Positions 8,676 through 17,354 of a DNA stretch of 64,000 nt are shown in pieces (within the stretch, counting starts at the first letter, position 1; each line of letters opens with the position of its first letter). A program made the translations under genes and the position numbers. The DNA is taken from the NCBI RefSeq assembly GCF_902459735.1, contig NZ_CABPRV010000003.1, positions 620,001-684,000 of the forward strand, in the 5' to 3' direction. Origin of the DNA: Pandoraea capi. GTDB lineage: Bacteria; Pseudomonadota; Gammaproteobacteria; Burkholderiales; Burkholderiaceae. The notes beneath the pieces were generated by a model, which had not been told where the DNA came from, did not search any database, and worked only from the letters and a program-made list of their open reading frames with translations.

Positions 8676-10232
8676 TTACTTCTTGTCCGTCGGCTTGGCC
8701 GGTACGACGGTGTCCGTCTTCGGATCCGTCTTGGCGCCAGCGGCGGGCGTTGCGGCCTTGGAAGCGTCCTTCGGCAGCGGGCCGGCGTTCGCTTCCAGAC
8801 GCGACTTCGTGCGCTGGACCGGCTCGCCCTTGATCTGGTGCACCGCCTGCTGGAGCATGAAGTCGTCGGCGCTGCCCAGATCCGGCAGGCGTTCTTCGCG
8901 TTCCTTCTTGCGCTCTTCCGGCGTCTTCTTCGCGTTCTCTTCTTCGAGGCGGCGCAGTTCTTCCAGGCGGCGGGCTTCGCGGGCGTCGATTTCCTTCTGC
9001 TCGTCAGGCGTTTGCGTGTTGTGCAGGTGGTTCTGATAATCGATTTCGCGCGTCACCAGCACGTCGTCCGGATCGCCCTTCGGATTCTGGTCGACCGGCA
9101 CGTCCGGCTTGATACCGATGGACTGGATCGAGCGGCCGCTCGGCGTGTAGTAGTACGCCGTGGTCAGACGCAGCGCGGTATCCGGCGACAGTTGGCGCAC
9201 GGTCTGCACCGAGCCCTTGCCGAACGTCGTCTTGCCCATGATCGTGGCGCGCTTCGAGTCTTGCAGTGCGCCTGCCACGATTTCCGAAGCCGACGCCGAG
9301 TAAGCGTTCACCAGCACGACCATCGGCACCGTCTTCCAGAACGGCGCTTCACCCTTGAGCGGATCTTCCGGGCTGGCCGACAGACGGTAGTTGTCGAAGG
9401 TGGCATCGTACGTTTTCTTGGCGTCTTCGATCTGACCGTTGGTCGACACGACCACGGCGCCTTCCTTCAGGAACGCGGCGGACACGCCGACGGCCGACTG
9501 GAGAATGCCGCCGCCGTTGTTACGCAGGTCGAGGATCAGCCCCTTGAGCGGCTGGTCCTTGGCCAGTTCCTGGAGCTTCTTGGCCAGATCCGGCACGGTG
9601 CGTTCCTGGAAGCTCGTGATACGGACGTAGCCGATACCCGGTTCCAGGATCTTGCCCTTGATGCTCTGCACGCGAATCTCGGCACGCACGATGGAGACCG
9701 GGAACGTGCGTTCTTCCGACTTGCGGAAGATCGTCAGCGTGACCTTGCTGCCCGGGGCGCCACGCATGCGCTTGACCGCCTGGTCGAGCGTCATGCCGCG
9801 TACGGGCTTGTCGTCGATGCGGGTGATCAGGTCGCCCGGCTTCAGGCCGGCCTTGAACGCCGGGCTGTCTTCGATGGGGGAGATCACCTTCACGAGACCG
9901 TCTTCCTGCGAGATCTCGATGCCGAGACCTGCGAAGCGGCCGCGCGTCTGCTCCTGCAGTTCCTTGTATTCGTCCTTGTCGAGGTACGACGAGTGCGGAT
10001 CGAGGCTCGACACCATGCCCTTGATGGCTGCGGTCAGCAACTTCTTGTCGTCGACCGGCTGCACGTATTCGCGCTTGATCTGACCGAACACTTCGGCGAG
10101 CAGACGAAGCTGTTCGAGCGGCAACGGTGTGGTAGCGCTTTGTGCGGAAGCCTGAGAGAACGCGAGGGTGGCTGCCGCACCGGTCGCAAGGCCCAGCACG
10201 ATCAGGCCGATGTGTTTGAGGGTTTGGCGCAT
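8676..10232 (-). CDS. ctpA: Carboxy-terminal processing protease, S41 family
   Basis: The 518-aa protein is a periplasmic tail-specific serine protease. An N-terminal hydrophobic segment (residues 1-30, ending near FSQASAQ) is a signal sequence. A PDZ domain spans roughly residues 100-175 with the GLGIEI carboxylate-binding loop. The catalytic domain has the nucleophile serine in AYSASASE near residue 310 and the lysine in TTFGKGSVQT near residue 335, the Ser/Lys dyad of the family. The last 120 residues are charged and Lys/Glu-rich, then Ala/Pro-rich, longer than in E. coli-type relatives. I chose the ATG at 10232 because an extension to 10376 would put 48 residues before the signal peptide. 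Confidence 0.93.
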   Translation of the reverse strand: MRQTLKHIGLIVLGLATGAAATLAFSQASAQSATTPLPLEQLRLLAEVFGQIKREYVQPVDDKKLLTAAIKGMVSSLDPHSSYLDKDEYKELQEQTRGRFAGLGIEISQEDGLVKVISPIEDSPAFKAGLKPGDLITRIDDKPVRGMTLDQAVKRMRGAPGSKVTLTIFRKSEERTFPVSIVRAEIRVQSIKGKILEPGIGYVRITSFQERTVPDLAKKLQELAKDQPLKGLILDLRNNGGGILQSAVGVSAAFLKEGAVVVSTNGQIEDAKKTYDATFDNYRLSASPEDPLKGEAPFWKTVPMVVLVNAYSASASEIVAGALQDSKRATIMGKTTFGKGSVQTVRQLSPDTALRLTTAYYYTPSGRSIQSIGIKPDVPVDQNPKGDPDDVLVTREIDYQNHLHNTQTPDEQKEIDAREARRLEELRRLEEENAKKTPEERKKEREERLPDLGSADDFMLQQAVHQIKGEPVQRTKSRLEANAGPLPKDASKAATPAAGAKTDPKTDTVVPAKPTDKK

Positions 10233-10645
10233 ATAGGCGTGGAATTTCCCGGAATTTTGGGGCGCACCCCAATGGGCGCGCGCACTTTGGCGAAGTATAA
10301 CCGTTTGCCCGCAGGCGGGACATTGCCCATTCGACAGGTAGTTTTCCTGAGTGGTTCTACGAAAAGTTCCATTCAATGCGACGTTGTGACGCGAATTTCG
10401 GCGAACGTCGCCCGATAGTGCGCGGCATTGGCCGTCGGGACGCGGCTTGCGAGGTTTCGGAAAGTCTCAGGCGAAAGCCGCCGGCAGGGTGGGGAGCGTG
10501 TTACCGCGTATTACGCCGCGCGGGGCGGGCATGGCAACGCATAGGGAGTTTCCCGGGGCGCTCGACGTGGATGGCGGGAAGATGGCGTGGCTGTCAGGTG
10601 CGACGACCCGCTCGGGGCGCCGTCGTCGCGGACCTTGCACGATGC
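10233..10645. other. 413-bp gene-free interval between gpmA and ctpA
   Basis: No plausible gene on either strand. A TATACT hexamer on the minus strand at 10298-10293 could be a ctpA promoter -10. The short motif at 10537-10555 (ACGCATAGGGAGTTTCCCG) recurs with one change at 27375-27393 upstream of the oxidase operon. Confidence 0.5.
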
Positions 10646-11392
10646 TTACTTCGACTTGCCTTGCGCGGCGACAGCGGCCAGTGCGCCGGCAATCTTTTCC
10701 TGATCGCCGAGGTAGTAGTGACGGATCGGCTTCAGCTCGGCGTCCAGTTCATACACGAGCGGCGTGCCGTTCGGGATGTTCAGGCCGGCGATATCGTCGT
10801 CCGAAATATTGTCGAGGTGCTTGATGAGCGCACGCAGCGAGTTGCCGTGGGCGGCCACGAGCACTTGCTTGCCGGCGCGCACGGCCGGCGCGATCGACTC
10901 GTTCCACAGCGGCAGCACGCGCGCCACCGTGTCCTTCAGGCACTCGGTGAGCGGGATTTCTTCGCGCTTGAGCTTGGCGTAGCGCGGGTCGTTGAACGAA
11001 CTGCGTTCGTCGTTCTCGGCCAGCGGGGGCGGCGGCGTATCGTAGCTGCGACGCCACACGTGGACCTGATCGTCGCCATACTTCGCGGCCGTCTCGGCCT
11101 TGTTCAGGCCGGCGAGCGCACCGTAGTGACGCTCGTTGAGACGCCAGCTATGCACCACCGGGATCCACATCTGGTCCATGGCGTCCTGCACGTGCCACAG
11201 CGTGCGGATGGCCCGCTTGAGCACCGAGGTGTAGGCGAGATCGAATTTGAAACCGGCGTCGGAGAGCAGCTTGCCGGCCTGAGCGGCTTCGGCAACGCCC
11301 TTTTCGGTCAGGTCGACGTCGACCCAGCCGGTGAACCGGTTTTCTTTGTTCCACGTCGATTCGCCGTGGCGGATAAGAACGAGCTTGTACAT
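10646..11392 (-). CDS. gpmA: 2,3-bisphosphoglycerate-dependent phosphoglycerate mutase
   Basis: The 248-aa glycolytic enzyme interconverts 3- and 2-phosphoglycerate in the cytoplasm. The catalytic histidine is in LVLIRHGES (residue 8) and the second histidine is in [11 protein letters not shown] near residue 183. The segments NRFTGW near residue 19 and [11 protein letters not shown] near residue 115 are typical of the cofactor-dependent enzyme. The ATG at 11392 gives the usual start [10 protein letters not shown]; the TTG six bases upstream is less likely. It is transcribed away from the rhodanese gene, with a divergent promoter region between them. Confidence 0.96.
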   Translation of the reverse strand: MYKLVLIRHGESTWNKENRFTGWVDVDLTEKGVAEAAQAGKLLSDAGFKFDLAYTSVLKRAIRTLWHVQDAMDQMWIPVVHSWRLNERHYGALAGLNKAETAAKYGDDQVHVWRRSYDTPPPPLAENDERSSFNDPRYAKLKREEIPLTECLKDTVARVLPLWNESIAPAVRAGKQVLVAAHGNSLRALIKHLDNISDDDIAGLNIPNGTPLVYELDAELKPIRHYYLGDQEKIAGALAAVAAQGKSK

Positions 11393-11627
11393 GAGCAAAC
11401 TTCAGTCAGAGTAGGAAAGCGGGGGCAGCCGACAGGGGGCGAGGGCGGGTCGTCGCACCGGCCGCCGCCAGGCCCGGTAAGGGTTTGGCATGGCGTTCCC
11501 GGAGACGTTCGGCGCTCGAAAAAAGCCGCAGCCGACGTCCGGCGCAACGATTGGCAACGACACCCGTCGGCGCAATCACGGAATATTTTATAATGATCGG
11601 ATTCTTTTGATTATTTTCAGGTGGTTT

Positions 11628-12035
11628 GTGAAGTTCTTTGCCGATTACACCAACCTTGCGCTGATCGCCATCGCCCTCGTTTCGGGCGGCATGCTGGCCT
11701 GGCCGGTATTCAAGCGCGGCGGTCGCGGTCTGTCGACCATGGAAGCGACCCAGCTCATTAACCGCAAGGGCGCCGTGGTGCTCGATGTCCGTACGGCAGA
11801 AGAATTTGCCACCGGCCACCTGCCATCCGCGCGCAACGTGCCGCTCGACGACGTCGAACAAAAGGTCGCGGGCATCATCAAGAATAAGGCTGCCCCGGTA
11901 CTTATCGTGTGCAAGAGCGGTCAGCGTTCGGCGCGCGCTCAGACGCTGCTTCGCAATCTTGGTTATGCTGAGTCGTTCAGCCTCCAGGGCGGTGTCGCCG
12001 CCTGGCAGGAAGCCGGCCTGCCGGTCGTCAAGTAA
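11628..12035 (+). CDS. Membrane-anchored rhodanese-like sulfurtransferase
   Basis: The 135-aa protein has one N-terminal membrane helix (about residues 7-24) followed by a single rhodanese domain. The catalytic cysteine lies in VCKSGQRS near residue 95, and DVRTAEEFATGHLPSA is the entry motif of the fold. It may move sulfane sulfur or act in redox chemistry; the exact substrate is unknown. I chose the GTG at 11628 because AGGTGG precedes it and the membrane helix then starts cleanly. The gene is first in a run with grxC, secB and gpsA, an order common in beta- and gammaproteobacteria. TATAAT at 11588-11593 may be its -10. Confidence 0.88.
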   Translation: MKFFADYTNLALIAIALVSGGMLAWPVFKRGGRGLSTMEATQLINRKGAVVLDVRTAEEFATGHLPSARNVPLDDVEQKVAGIIKNKAAPVLIVCKSGQRSARAQTLLRNLGYAESFSLQGGVAAWQEAGLPVVK

Positions 12036-12052
12036 TCCAGGAGTTGCAAGTC

Positions 12053-12313
12053 ATGCCGAAGATCGTGATGTATAGCACGCAAGTGTGCCCGTACTGCCAG
12101 ATGGCGGAACGTCTGCTGCGCCAGCGTGGGGTTCAGGAAATCGAGAAGATCCTGATCGACAAGGAACCCGCCCGCCGCGAAGAAATGATGACGCGTACGG
12201 GGCGTCGCACCGTACCGCAAATTTACATCGACGAGCGTCATATTGGCGGTTACGACGATCTTTCGGCGCTCGATCGTGCCGGTGGACTCGTGCCGCTCTT
12301 GCAAGCTGCCTGA
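12053..12313 (+). CDS. grxC: Glutaredoxin 3
   Basis: The 86-aa thiol oxidoreductase uses glutathione to reduce disulfides in the cytoplasm. The dithiol active site CPYC is at about residues 11-14, the cis-proline lies in TVPQIYID near residue 55, and GGYDD near residue 70 helps bind glutathione. The ATG at 12053 is preceded by CCAGGAG; an in-frame TTG three codons upstream is less likely. It lies 17 bp after the rhodanese gene and 65 bp before secB. Both glutathione-making genes are also in this window. Confidence 0.96.
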   Translation: MPKIVMYSTQVCPYCQMAERLLRQRGVQEIEKILIDKEPARREEMMTRTGRRTVPQIYIDERHIGGYDDLSALDRAGGLVPLLQAA

Positions 12314-12378
12314 TACCGCCTGCAAAATAGGCGCCCAGCCGCGTGACTGCGCGGCTGTCTTCATTCCAAGGAAACGAA

Positions 12379-12885
12379 ATGTCCGACCAGAATCAGCCGT
12401 TTTTCAGCATCCAGCGCGCTTACCTGAAAGATCTGTCGCTCGAGCAGCCGAATTCGCCCGCGATCTTCCTCGAGCAGGAGATGCCGACCGTTGAAGTGCA
12501 GTTGGACGTGGCGGCAGAGCGCCTGGCCGAAGAAATCTTCGAAGTCGCCGTGATCGCCACCGTGACGGCCAAGATCAAGGACAAGGTCGCTTTCCTGGTC
12601 GAAGGCAAGCAAGCGGGCATCTTTGAAATCCGTAACGTGCCGGTCGAGCAGCTCGACCCGCTCATCGGCATTGCCTGCCCGACGATCGTCTACCCGTATC
12701 TGCGTGCGAACGTGGCCGACACGATCAGCCGTGCCGGCTTCCAGCCGATCCATCTGGCGGAAGTGAATTTCCAGGCGCTCTACGAGCAACGTCTGGCACA
12801 ACTGGCCGAGCAACAAGCCGCCAACGGCGAGACGCCGGCCCCGGGCATCGTGATGCCCGACGGCTCGTCCGCTCAGACTCACTAA
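12379..12885 (+). CDS. secB: Protein-export chaperone SecB
   Basis: The 168-aa tetrameric chaperone keeps precursor proteins unfolded and delivers them to SecA. The sequence shows the family start [18 protein letters not shown], the conserved [17 protein letters not shown] near residue 50 and the [17 protein letters not shown] helix near residue 110. The C-terminal tail is longer and more polar than in E. coli and lacks clear zinc ligands. The ATG at 12379 has AAGGAAA upstream. It sits between grxC and gpsA, a conserved arrangement. Confidence 0.97.
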   Translation: MSDQNQPFFSIQRAYLKDLSLEQPNSPAIFLEQEMPTVEVQLDVAAERLAEEIFEVAVIATVTAKIKDKVAFLVEGKQAGIFEIRNVPVEQLDPLIGIACPTIVYPYLRANVADTISRAGFQPIHLAEVNFQALYEQRLAQLAEQQAANGETPAPGIVMPDGSSAQTH

Positions 12886-12948
12886 GCGCTTGCGCTTCAT
12901 CGACGCCGTGGCCGGCTCCGAGCCGGCGATGGCGTCGAGGTCCCCGTC

Positions 12949-13968
12949 ATGAAGATTGCCGTATTCGGCGCAGGTGCCTGGGGCACCGCGATGGCGAGTC
13001 ACATGGCCGCACGCCATGACGTTGTCCTGTGGGCGCGCGATGCTGCGCTCGTGGCGCAATTGGCCGCCTCTCACGAGAATTCCGCTTATCTCCCCGGCTC
13101 CCCGTTGTCCCCCCGTCTGCGATTCGAATCCGACTTCGCGACGGCGATGGCGCACGGCTCGGGTGAGCACGCCTTGTGTGTGGCTGCCGTACCCGTTGCG
13201 GGTCTGCGTGCGCTGGCAGGGCACATGGCGCAGGCGCCCAATGCGCCGCAGAACCTGATCTGGCTTTGCAAGGGTTTCGAGGCGGATACCGGCCTGTTGC
13301 CGCATCAGATCGTTGCCGAGGTCTTCCCGGCGGTGGCCGGCGGTTCGTTGTCCGGGCCGAGCTTCGCGCGCGAAGTGGCGCAGGGTCTGCCTGCGGCATT
13401 GACGATTGCGAGCGCCGTACCGTCCCTGTGCGATCTGACGATTGCGGCCTGTCACTTCGGCGCGCTACGCATCTACTCGAGCGACGATCTCGTTGGCGTC
13501 GAAGTCGGTGGCGCCGTAAAGAACGTACTGGCGATTGCCACCGGTGTGAGCGACGGCCTGGGTCTCGGGTTGAATGCGCGTGCCGCGCTGGTGACGCGCG
13601 GTCTGGCCGAGATGACGCGTCTGGGCGTGGCCTTGGGTGGCAAGCCTGAGACGTTCATGGGTCTGGCCGGTCTGGGTGATCTGATTCTGACGGCGACCGG
13701 CGATCTGTCGCGTAACCGGACGGTCGGGTTGCAGTTGGCGTCGGGCAAGTCGCTCGACGAAGTACTCGCATCGCTGGGCCACGTTGCCGAGGGCGTAAGA
13801 TGTGCCCGTGCGGTACGCGATCTGGCGCGCGCCCATGGCGTCGAGATGCCGATTACCGATGCCGTATGCGCGACGCTGTTCGACGGGCTGCCTGCCCGCG
13901 CGGCCGTCGAGGCGCTGCTGCGACGCGATGCCCGCGCCGAGCGCGAGGACGACTCGACTCAGGGCTGA
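12949..13968 (+). CDS. gpsA: Glycerol-3-phosphate dehydrogenase (NAD(P)+)
   Basis: The 339-aa enzyme reduces dihydroxyacetone phosphate to sn-glycerol 3-phosphate for phospholipid synthesis. The N-terminal Rossmann motif [11 protein letters not shown] is at residues 5-15. Further family segments are [15 protein letters not shown] near residue 137, the catalytic lysine region [13 protein letters not shown] near residue 185 and [17 protein letters not shown] near residue 240. The C-terminus is slightly extended with charged residues. It follows secB by 63 bp in the same direction. Confidence 0.96.
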   Translation: MKIAVFGAGAWGTAMASHMAARHDVVLWARDAALVAQLAASHENSAYLPGSPLSPRLRFESDFATAMAHGSGEHALCVAAVPVAGLRALAGHMAQAPNAPQNLIWLCKGFEADTGLLPHQIVAEVFPAVAGGSLSGPSFAREVAQGLPAALTIASAVPSLCDLTIAACHFGALRIYSSDDLVGVEVGGAVKNVLAIATGVSDGLGLGLNARAALVTRGLAEMTRLGVALGGKPETFMGLAGLGDLILTATGDLSRNRTVGLQLASGKSLDEVLASLGHVAEGVRCARAVRDLARAHGVEMPITDAVCATLFDGLPARAAVEALLRRDARAEREDDSTQG

Positions 13969-14024
13969 TCTTTCTCAGACGACGGTGTCCTGCCGTCGAC
14001 ACTCGCAACAAGGGAGTCCTACCC

Positions 14025-14555
14025 ATGTCGCAAGTTGTCCGTCTTCACGCCTCCCAGGGCGATATCACGCAATCCACGGTCGATGCCATCGTCAACGCCG
14101 CGAACGAATCGCTGCTCGGCGGTGGCGGCGTCGAAGGTGCGATCCATCGGGCTGCTGGCCCAGAACTCCTCGAAGCTTGCCGAAAACTCCAGGGTTGCCG
14201 CACCGGGCAGGCGAAGATCACGCCCGGATTTCGCCTGAAAGCCAAATTCGTCATTCACACGGTCGGCCCAGTCTGGCACGGCGGCGCGCATGACGAGCCG
14301 GCATTGCTGGCCAGTTGCTACCGGGAGAGCCTGCGTCTGGCCGCAGCGAATGGATGCCGACGTGTCGCGTTCCCGGCCATCAGCTGCGGCGTTTATGGCT
14401 ATCCGGCAGAGCTCGCCGTGCCGCTTGCCGTATTCACCGTGCGCGACGCGCTACCGCATTTCCCTGGCATCGAACACGTGGAGTTCGTATGTTTCGATGC
14501 GGCGATGTACGCGGCATACCAACGCGAACTCGCGAGTCAGGACCCGCCGGCGTAG
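14025..14555 (+). CDS. Macrodomain protein, O-acetyl-ADP-ribose deacetylase type
   Basis: The 176-aa protein is a single macrodomain that binds ADP-ribose and probably hydrolyses O-acetyl-ADP-ribose, as YmdB does. It shows [22 protein letters not shown] near residues 20-41, with the catalytic Asn and Asp positions of the class, and the loop ISCGVYGYP near residue 125. The ATG at 14025 has AGGGAG nine bases upstream; the longer open frame reaches back into gpsA. Its 3' end overlaps the convergent trmL gene by 19 bp. Confidence 0.9.
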   Translation: MSQVVRLHASQGDITQSTVDAIVNAANESLLGGGGVEGAIHRAAGPELLEACRKLQGCRTGQAKITPGFRLKAKFVIHTVGPVWHGGAHDEPALLASCYRESLRLAAANGCRRVAFPAISCGVYGYPAELAVPLAVFTVRDALPHFPGIEHVEFVCFDAAMYAAYQRELASQDPPA

Positions 14556-15007
14556 TCTTGCTGACGCCATGCCTCGAACACCACCACGGCGACCGTATTC
14601 GAGAGGTTGAGACTGCGGTTGCCGGGACGCATCGGCAGTCGCACGCGCTGTGTCGTTTCGAAAGTGTCGAGCAATGCCGGGTCGAGGCCTCGCGTCTCCG
14701 AGCCGAAGACGAACCAGTCCCCGGGTGCGAACGACAACTGACCGAACGGACGCGAACCGCGCGTGGTCAACGCGAACATGCGTGTGGGATCGGGCGACTC
14801 CGCCGCCAGAAACGCGGCCCAGTCCCGATGCACCTTCATCTCTGCGTACTCGTGATAGTCGAGACCCGCGCGGCGCATGCGTGCGTCGTCGAGCGGAAAG
14901 CCGAGCGGCTCGATCAGGTGCAGGCGTGCGCCCGTGTTGGCGCACAGGCGAATCACGTTGCCGGTGTTCGGCGGAATTTCGGGGCTGACGAGAACGACGT
15001 TGAACAT
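14537..15007 (-). CDS. trmL: tRNA (cytidine/uridine-2'-O-)-methyltransferase
   Basis: The 156-aa SPOUT-class enzyme methylates the ribose of the wobble base of certain leucine tRNAs using SAM. Motifs are [16 protein letters not shown] at residues 11-26, FGSETRGLD near residue 103 and [15 protein letters not shown] near residue 132, which form the trefoil-knot SAM site. Length is typical of the single-domain TrmL. It lies 14 bp downstream of comF on the same strand, so the two are likely co-transcribed. Confidence 0.94.
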   Translation of the reverse strand: MFNVVLVSPEIPPNTGNVIRLCANTGARLHLIEPLGFPLDDARMRRAGLDYHEYAEMKVHRDWAAFLAAESPDPTRMFALTTRGSRPFGQLSFAPGDWFVFGSETRGLDPALLDTFETTQRVRLPMRPGNRSLNLSNTVAVVVFEAWRQQDYAGGS

Positions 15008-15021
15008 GAGCGTTGGGCAAG

Positions 15022-15825
15022 TTAATGAGTGGGCGGCGTGCGCAGTACGACCGCGGCGAGGACGTGGGCTGCGCCTGCACGCTTGAGGGCGGCCGCGGCG
15101 GCATCGCAGGTCGCCCCGGTGGTCATGACGTCGTCGATCAGGACGATACGGCGGGCGTGAACACGCGCGTCAGCGACGAATACGTCACGCAGATTGCGCC
15201 GCCGTTCGTCGCGGGAAAGCCGTCGCTGAGCGGCAGTCGTACGGTCTCTGTGCAGCATTTGCGTACTCGCAGACAGACGCGCCCGGCGTGAGGCCACACG
15301 AGCGAGCTCCCACGCCTGATTGAACCCGCGCGACGCGAGCCGGGAAGGTGCCAGTGGCACGGGCACCAACAATGGCGCCTCGCCGCCGTGATCGTGGCTC
15401 GCCAGAACGTCGCCAAGGCGCTCGCCGAATTCGCGCGCTAACGGCAGAGCACCGCGGTATTTCAGACGAATCATCAAAGTATCGAGCGGTGGCACGTAGT
15501 CTGCGAGCGTCAGCGTCGCATCGAACGCTGGCGGGTGTCGCAGACAAGGGCCGCACAGGATGGTGGTCGGGGTGCGACAAATTGTCGCATTTTCCGGGGC
15601 GAGCCCGGCCGTTCCCTCCGGGCACAACGTCGGCCGCGGCAATGCAATGGCGCACCGGTAGCAACGCGTCGAAGCACCGGGACGCGCAGCGTCGAAGGCA
15701 ACCGCGCACGCCTCGCAGATTTGCCTCGACGCCCGTCGCCGGCAAATGGCGCAGTGATCCGGTAGCGCGATGCGCAACAATCCGCTCGCGAGCCTGGCTG
15801 GCGTCATGAAGGGGAAAGGGGGCAT
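15022..15825 (-). CDS. comF: ComF family phosphoribosyltransferase-like protein
   Basis: The 267-aa protein has an N-terminal zinc-finger-like cysteine set (CAICRRR..CEAC, then CYRC and CGPC) over residues 20-90 and a C-terminal phosphoribosyltransferase fold with VLIDDVMTTGAT near residue 230 and SRGFNQAWELA near residue 165. ComF proteins assist uptake of transforming DNA as cytoplasmic partners of ComFA or PriA-like helicases. The start is uncertain: ATG at 15825, at 15807 or further upstream at 15927 are all in frame and none has a strong ribosome site. The gene is transcribed divergently from the SAM methyltransferase gene. Confidence 0.82.
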   Translation of the reverse strand: MPPFPFMTPARLASGLLRIALPDHCAICRRRASRQICEACAVAFDAARPGASTRCYRCAIALPRPTLCPEGTAGLAPENATICRTPTTILCGPCLRHPPAFDATLTLADYVPPLDTLMIRLKYRGALPLAREFGERLGDVLASHDHGGEAPLLVPVPLAPSRLASRGFNQAWELARVASRRARLSASTQMLHRDRTTAAQRRLSRDERRRNLRDVFVADARVHARRIVLIDDVMTTGATCDAAAAALKRAGAAHVLAAVVLRTPPTH

Positions 15826-16020
15826 GGGCACGGCGGTGAGCGTAAGGGCTTGGCTGAGAGGTGACCGGAGGACGGGCGGACGGGGAATGATTCCCTCTGC
15901 CTCGTGAACCCCATCGGTCGCGTTCATATGGCATCGAGGCACGTGGGGTGGCCGTTTGGCCGTGTCCGATGCATTCCGACAGCAGCGAGTATACTGCCGA
16001 CTCGCCTTTTCGCCTGTCCC

Positions 16021-16941
16021 ATGAAGCCTTCCGACGCTCCCCAAAACCCGTCCCCCGCGTTCTCCGCACGCTTTTTGCGCACCGCATTCGATCGTCGCGC
16101 CCCGAACTGGCAGGACGCCGATTTCCTGATGCGCGAGGTGGCGTCGCGACTGGCGAGCCGACTCGATTACATCAAGCTCAAGCCTCGGCGGGTGCTGGAT
16201 GCCGGTTGTGGCACGGGCGGCGATCTGTTGAACTTCGGCGAGCGCTATCCCGACGCGTATCGCGTAGGGCTGGACGCCTCCTATGCCATGGCGAAGGCCG
16301 CCGCATCGGCGGGCGCGGCCACCGGCTGGCGACGCCTGTTACGCAGTACGCCACCCTACGGCGTGGTGCAGGCCGATTTCTCGGCGCTGCCGTTTGCCTC
16401 ACGCTCGTTTGATCTCGTCTGGTCGAACCTCGCATTGCACTGGTACCGCGAACCGCATCGCGTCATTCCCGAGTGGCACCGCGTATTAAGTACCGATGGT
16501 TTGTTGATGTTTTCGGCCTACGGTCCCGATACGCTGCGTGAGTTGCGTGCTGCGTGGGCGGAAGTCGATGACGTTGCGCATGCGCTTGAGCCCACGGATA
16601 TGCACGATCTGGGCGACATGATGGTGGCGAGCGGATTCGATACCCCGGTGACCGACATGGAACGGCTCACGCTCACGTTCGAATCGCCCGACACACTGCT
16701 GCGTGACGTGCGGCTGCTGGGCGTGAATCCCCAGCCGGAACGTCGCCACGGCCTCACCGGGCGGGCGCGAATTGCGGCGCTGCGTGAGGCGTTGGAGCGT
16801 CAGCGTGGCAGCGATGGCACCATCGCGCTGACGTTTGAACTGGTCTACGGCCACGCCTGGAAGATTCCCGAAAAGACCGATGCCGCCGGTAATGCCGTCG
16901 TGCGTCTTCAGGACATCGGTCGCGGCGGCAGGCCTCGCTAA
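16021..16941 (+). CDS. SAM-dependent methyltransferase, BioC-like
   Basis: The 306-aa class I methyltransferase has the SAM motif VLDAGCGTGGDLL near residue 60, the acidic end of strand two in VGLDASYAM near residue 85 and ALPFASRSFDLVWSNLALHW near residue 125, a pattern typical of BioC malonyl-ACP O-methyltransferases. It may therefore open biotin synthesis, but no other bio gene is nearby and the substrate is not proven. The ATG at 16021 is the first start giving a family-like N-terminus. A TATACT hexamer near 15990 may be the promoter. A strong terminator closes the gene, isolating it from the accessory cluster. Confidence 0.82.
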   Translation: MKPSDAPQNPSPAFSARFLRTAFDRRAPNWQDADFLMREVASRLASRLDYIKLKPRRVLDAGCGTGGDLLNFGERYPDAYRVGLDASYAMAKAAASAGAATGWRRLLRSTPPYGVVQADFSALPFASRSFDLVWSNLALHWYREPHRVIPEWHRVLSTDGLLMFSAYGPDTLRELRAAWAEVDDVAHALEPTDMHDLGDMMVASGFDTPVTDMERLTLTFESPDTLLRDVRLLGVNPQPERRHGLTGRARIAALREALERQRGSDGTIALTFELVYGHAWKIPEKTDAAGNAVVRLQDIGRGGRPR

Positions 16942-16991
16942 GCCGCGCATCAGCCGCCCGGAACCCCCGTCGTCGCAAGGATGACGGTGAC

Positions 16992-17024
16992 GAAATCGGC
17001 GGAATTTCCGCCGATTTCTTTTTC
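16992..17024 (+). terminator. Rho-independent terminator before the accessory cluster
   Basis: The stem GAAATCGGCGG / CCGCCGATTTC with a tight loop is followed by TTTTT. It ends the methyltransferase transcript, so the cluster that follows needs its own promoter. Confidence 0.88.
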
Positions 17025-17057
17025 TACGTCGGCTTTCCTGTTGCCCGTTTTCCCCAC

Positions 17058-17086
17058 ATGTCAGCCGCTGTACGGCGGCTGGACAT
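17058..17086. promoter_or_regulatory. Dyad resembling a lux box, upstream of the cluster
   Basis: The core at 17062-17081, CAGCCGCTGTACGGCGGCTG, is a 20-bp palindrome centred on GTAC with one mismatched pair. The arms extend to ATGT and ACAT with one inserted base. It lies about 275 bp before the first cluster gene. The size and symmetry suit a LuxR-type dimer, and a LuxR-type gene closes the cluster; binding is inferred. Confidence 0.45.
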
Positions 17087-17210
17087 GGCTGTTCGATGCC
17101 TGTCGTCGCATAGCCGCAGCCTGCGTCCTACACGACCATGCAGGTATTCCGCGCGCCGCTGCTTCGCTTAAATATGGCTTCACGGCGTGCATGAACGCGG
17201 GACGAATGTG

Positions 17211-17264
17211 AGATCGATGCGGTATCGATGCGGTATCGATGCAGTATCGATGCAGTATCGATGC
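17211..17264. repeat. Array of 11-bp direct repeats with ATCGATGC core
   Basis: Four perfect-length copies of RGTATCGATGC (17221-17264) follow a degenerate 10-bp copy. The period of 11 bp is about one helical turn, so all copies face the same side of the DNA. The array ends 90 bp before the GTG start of the first cluster gene. The 11-mer GTATCGATGCA also occurs at 22074-22084, just upstream of the carbamoyltransferase gene. Confidence 0.85.
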
Positions 17265-17354
17265 GAGGGGGGATGCCTCTCATCACGAGGTCTGCGCAAT
17301 CCACATCATCCGCGTCATCGTGTCGCCGCTGGGCGAATTCTCGGGAGGTGGGGA

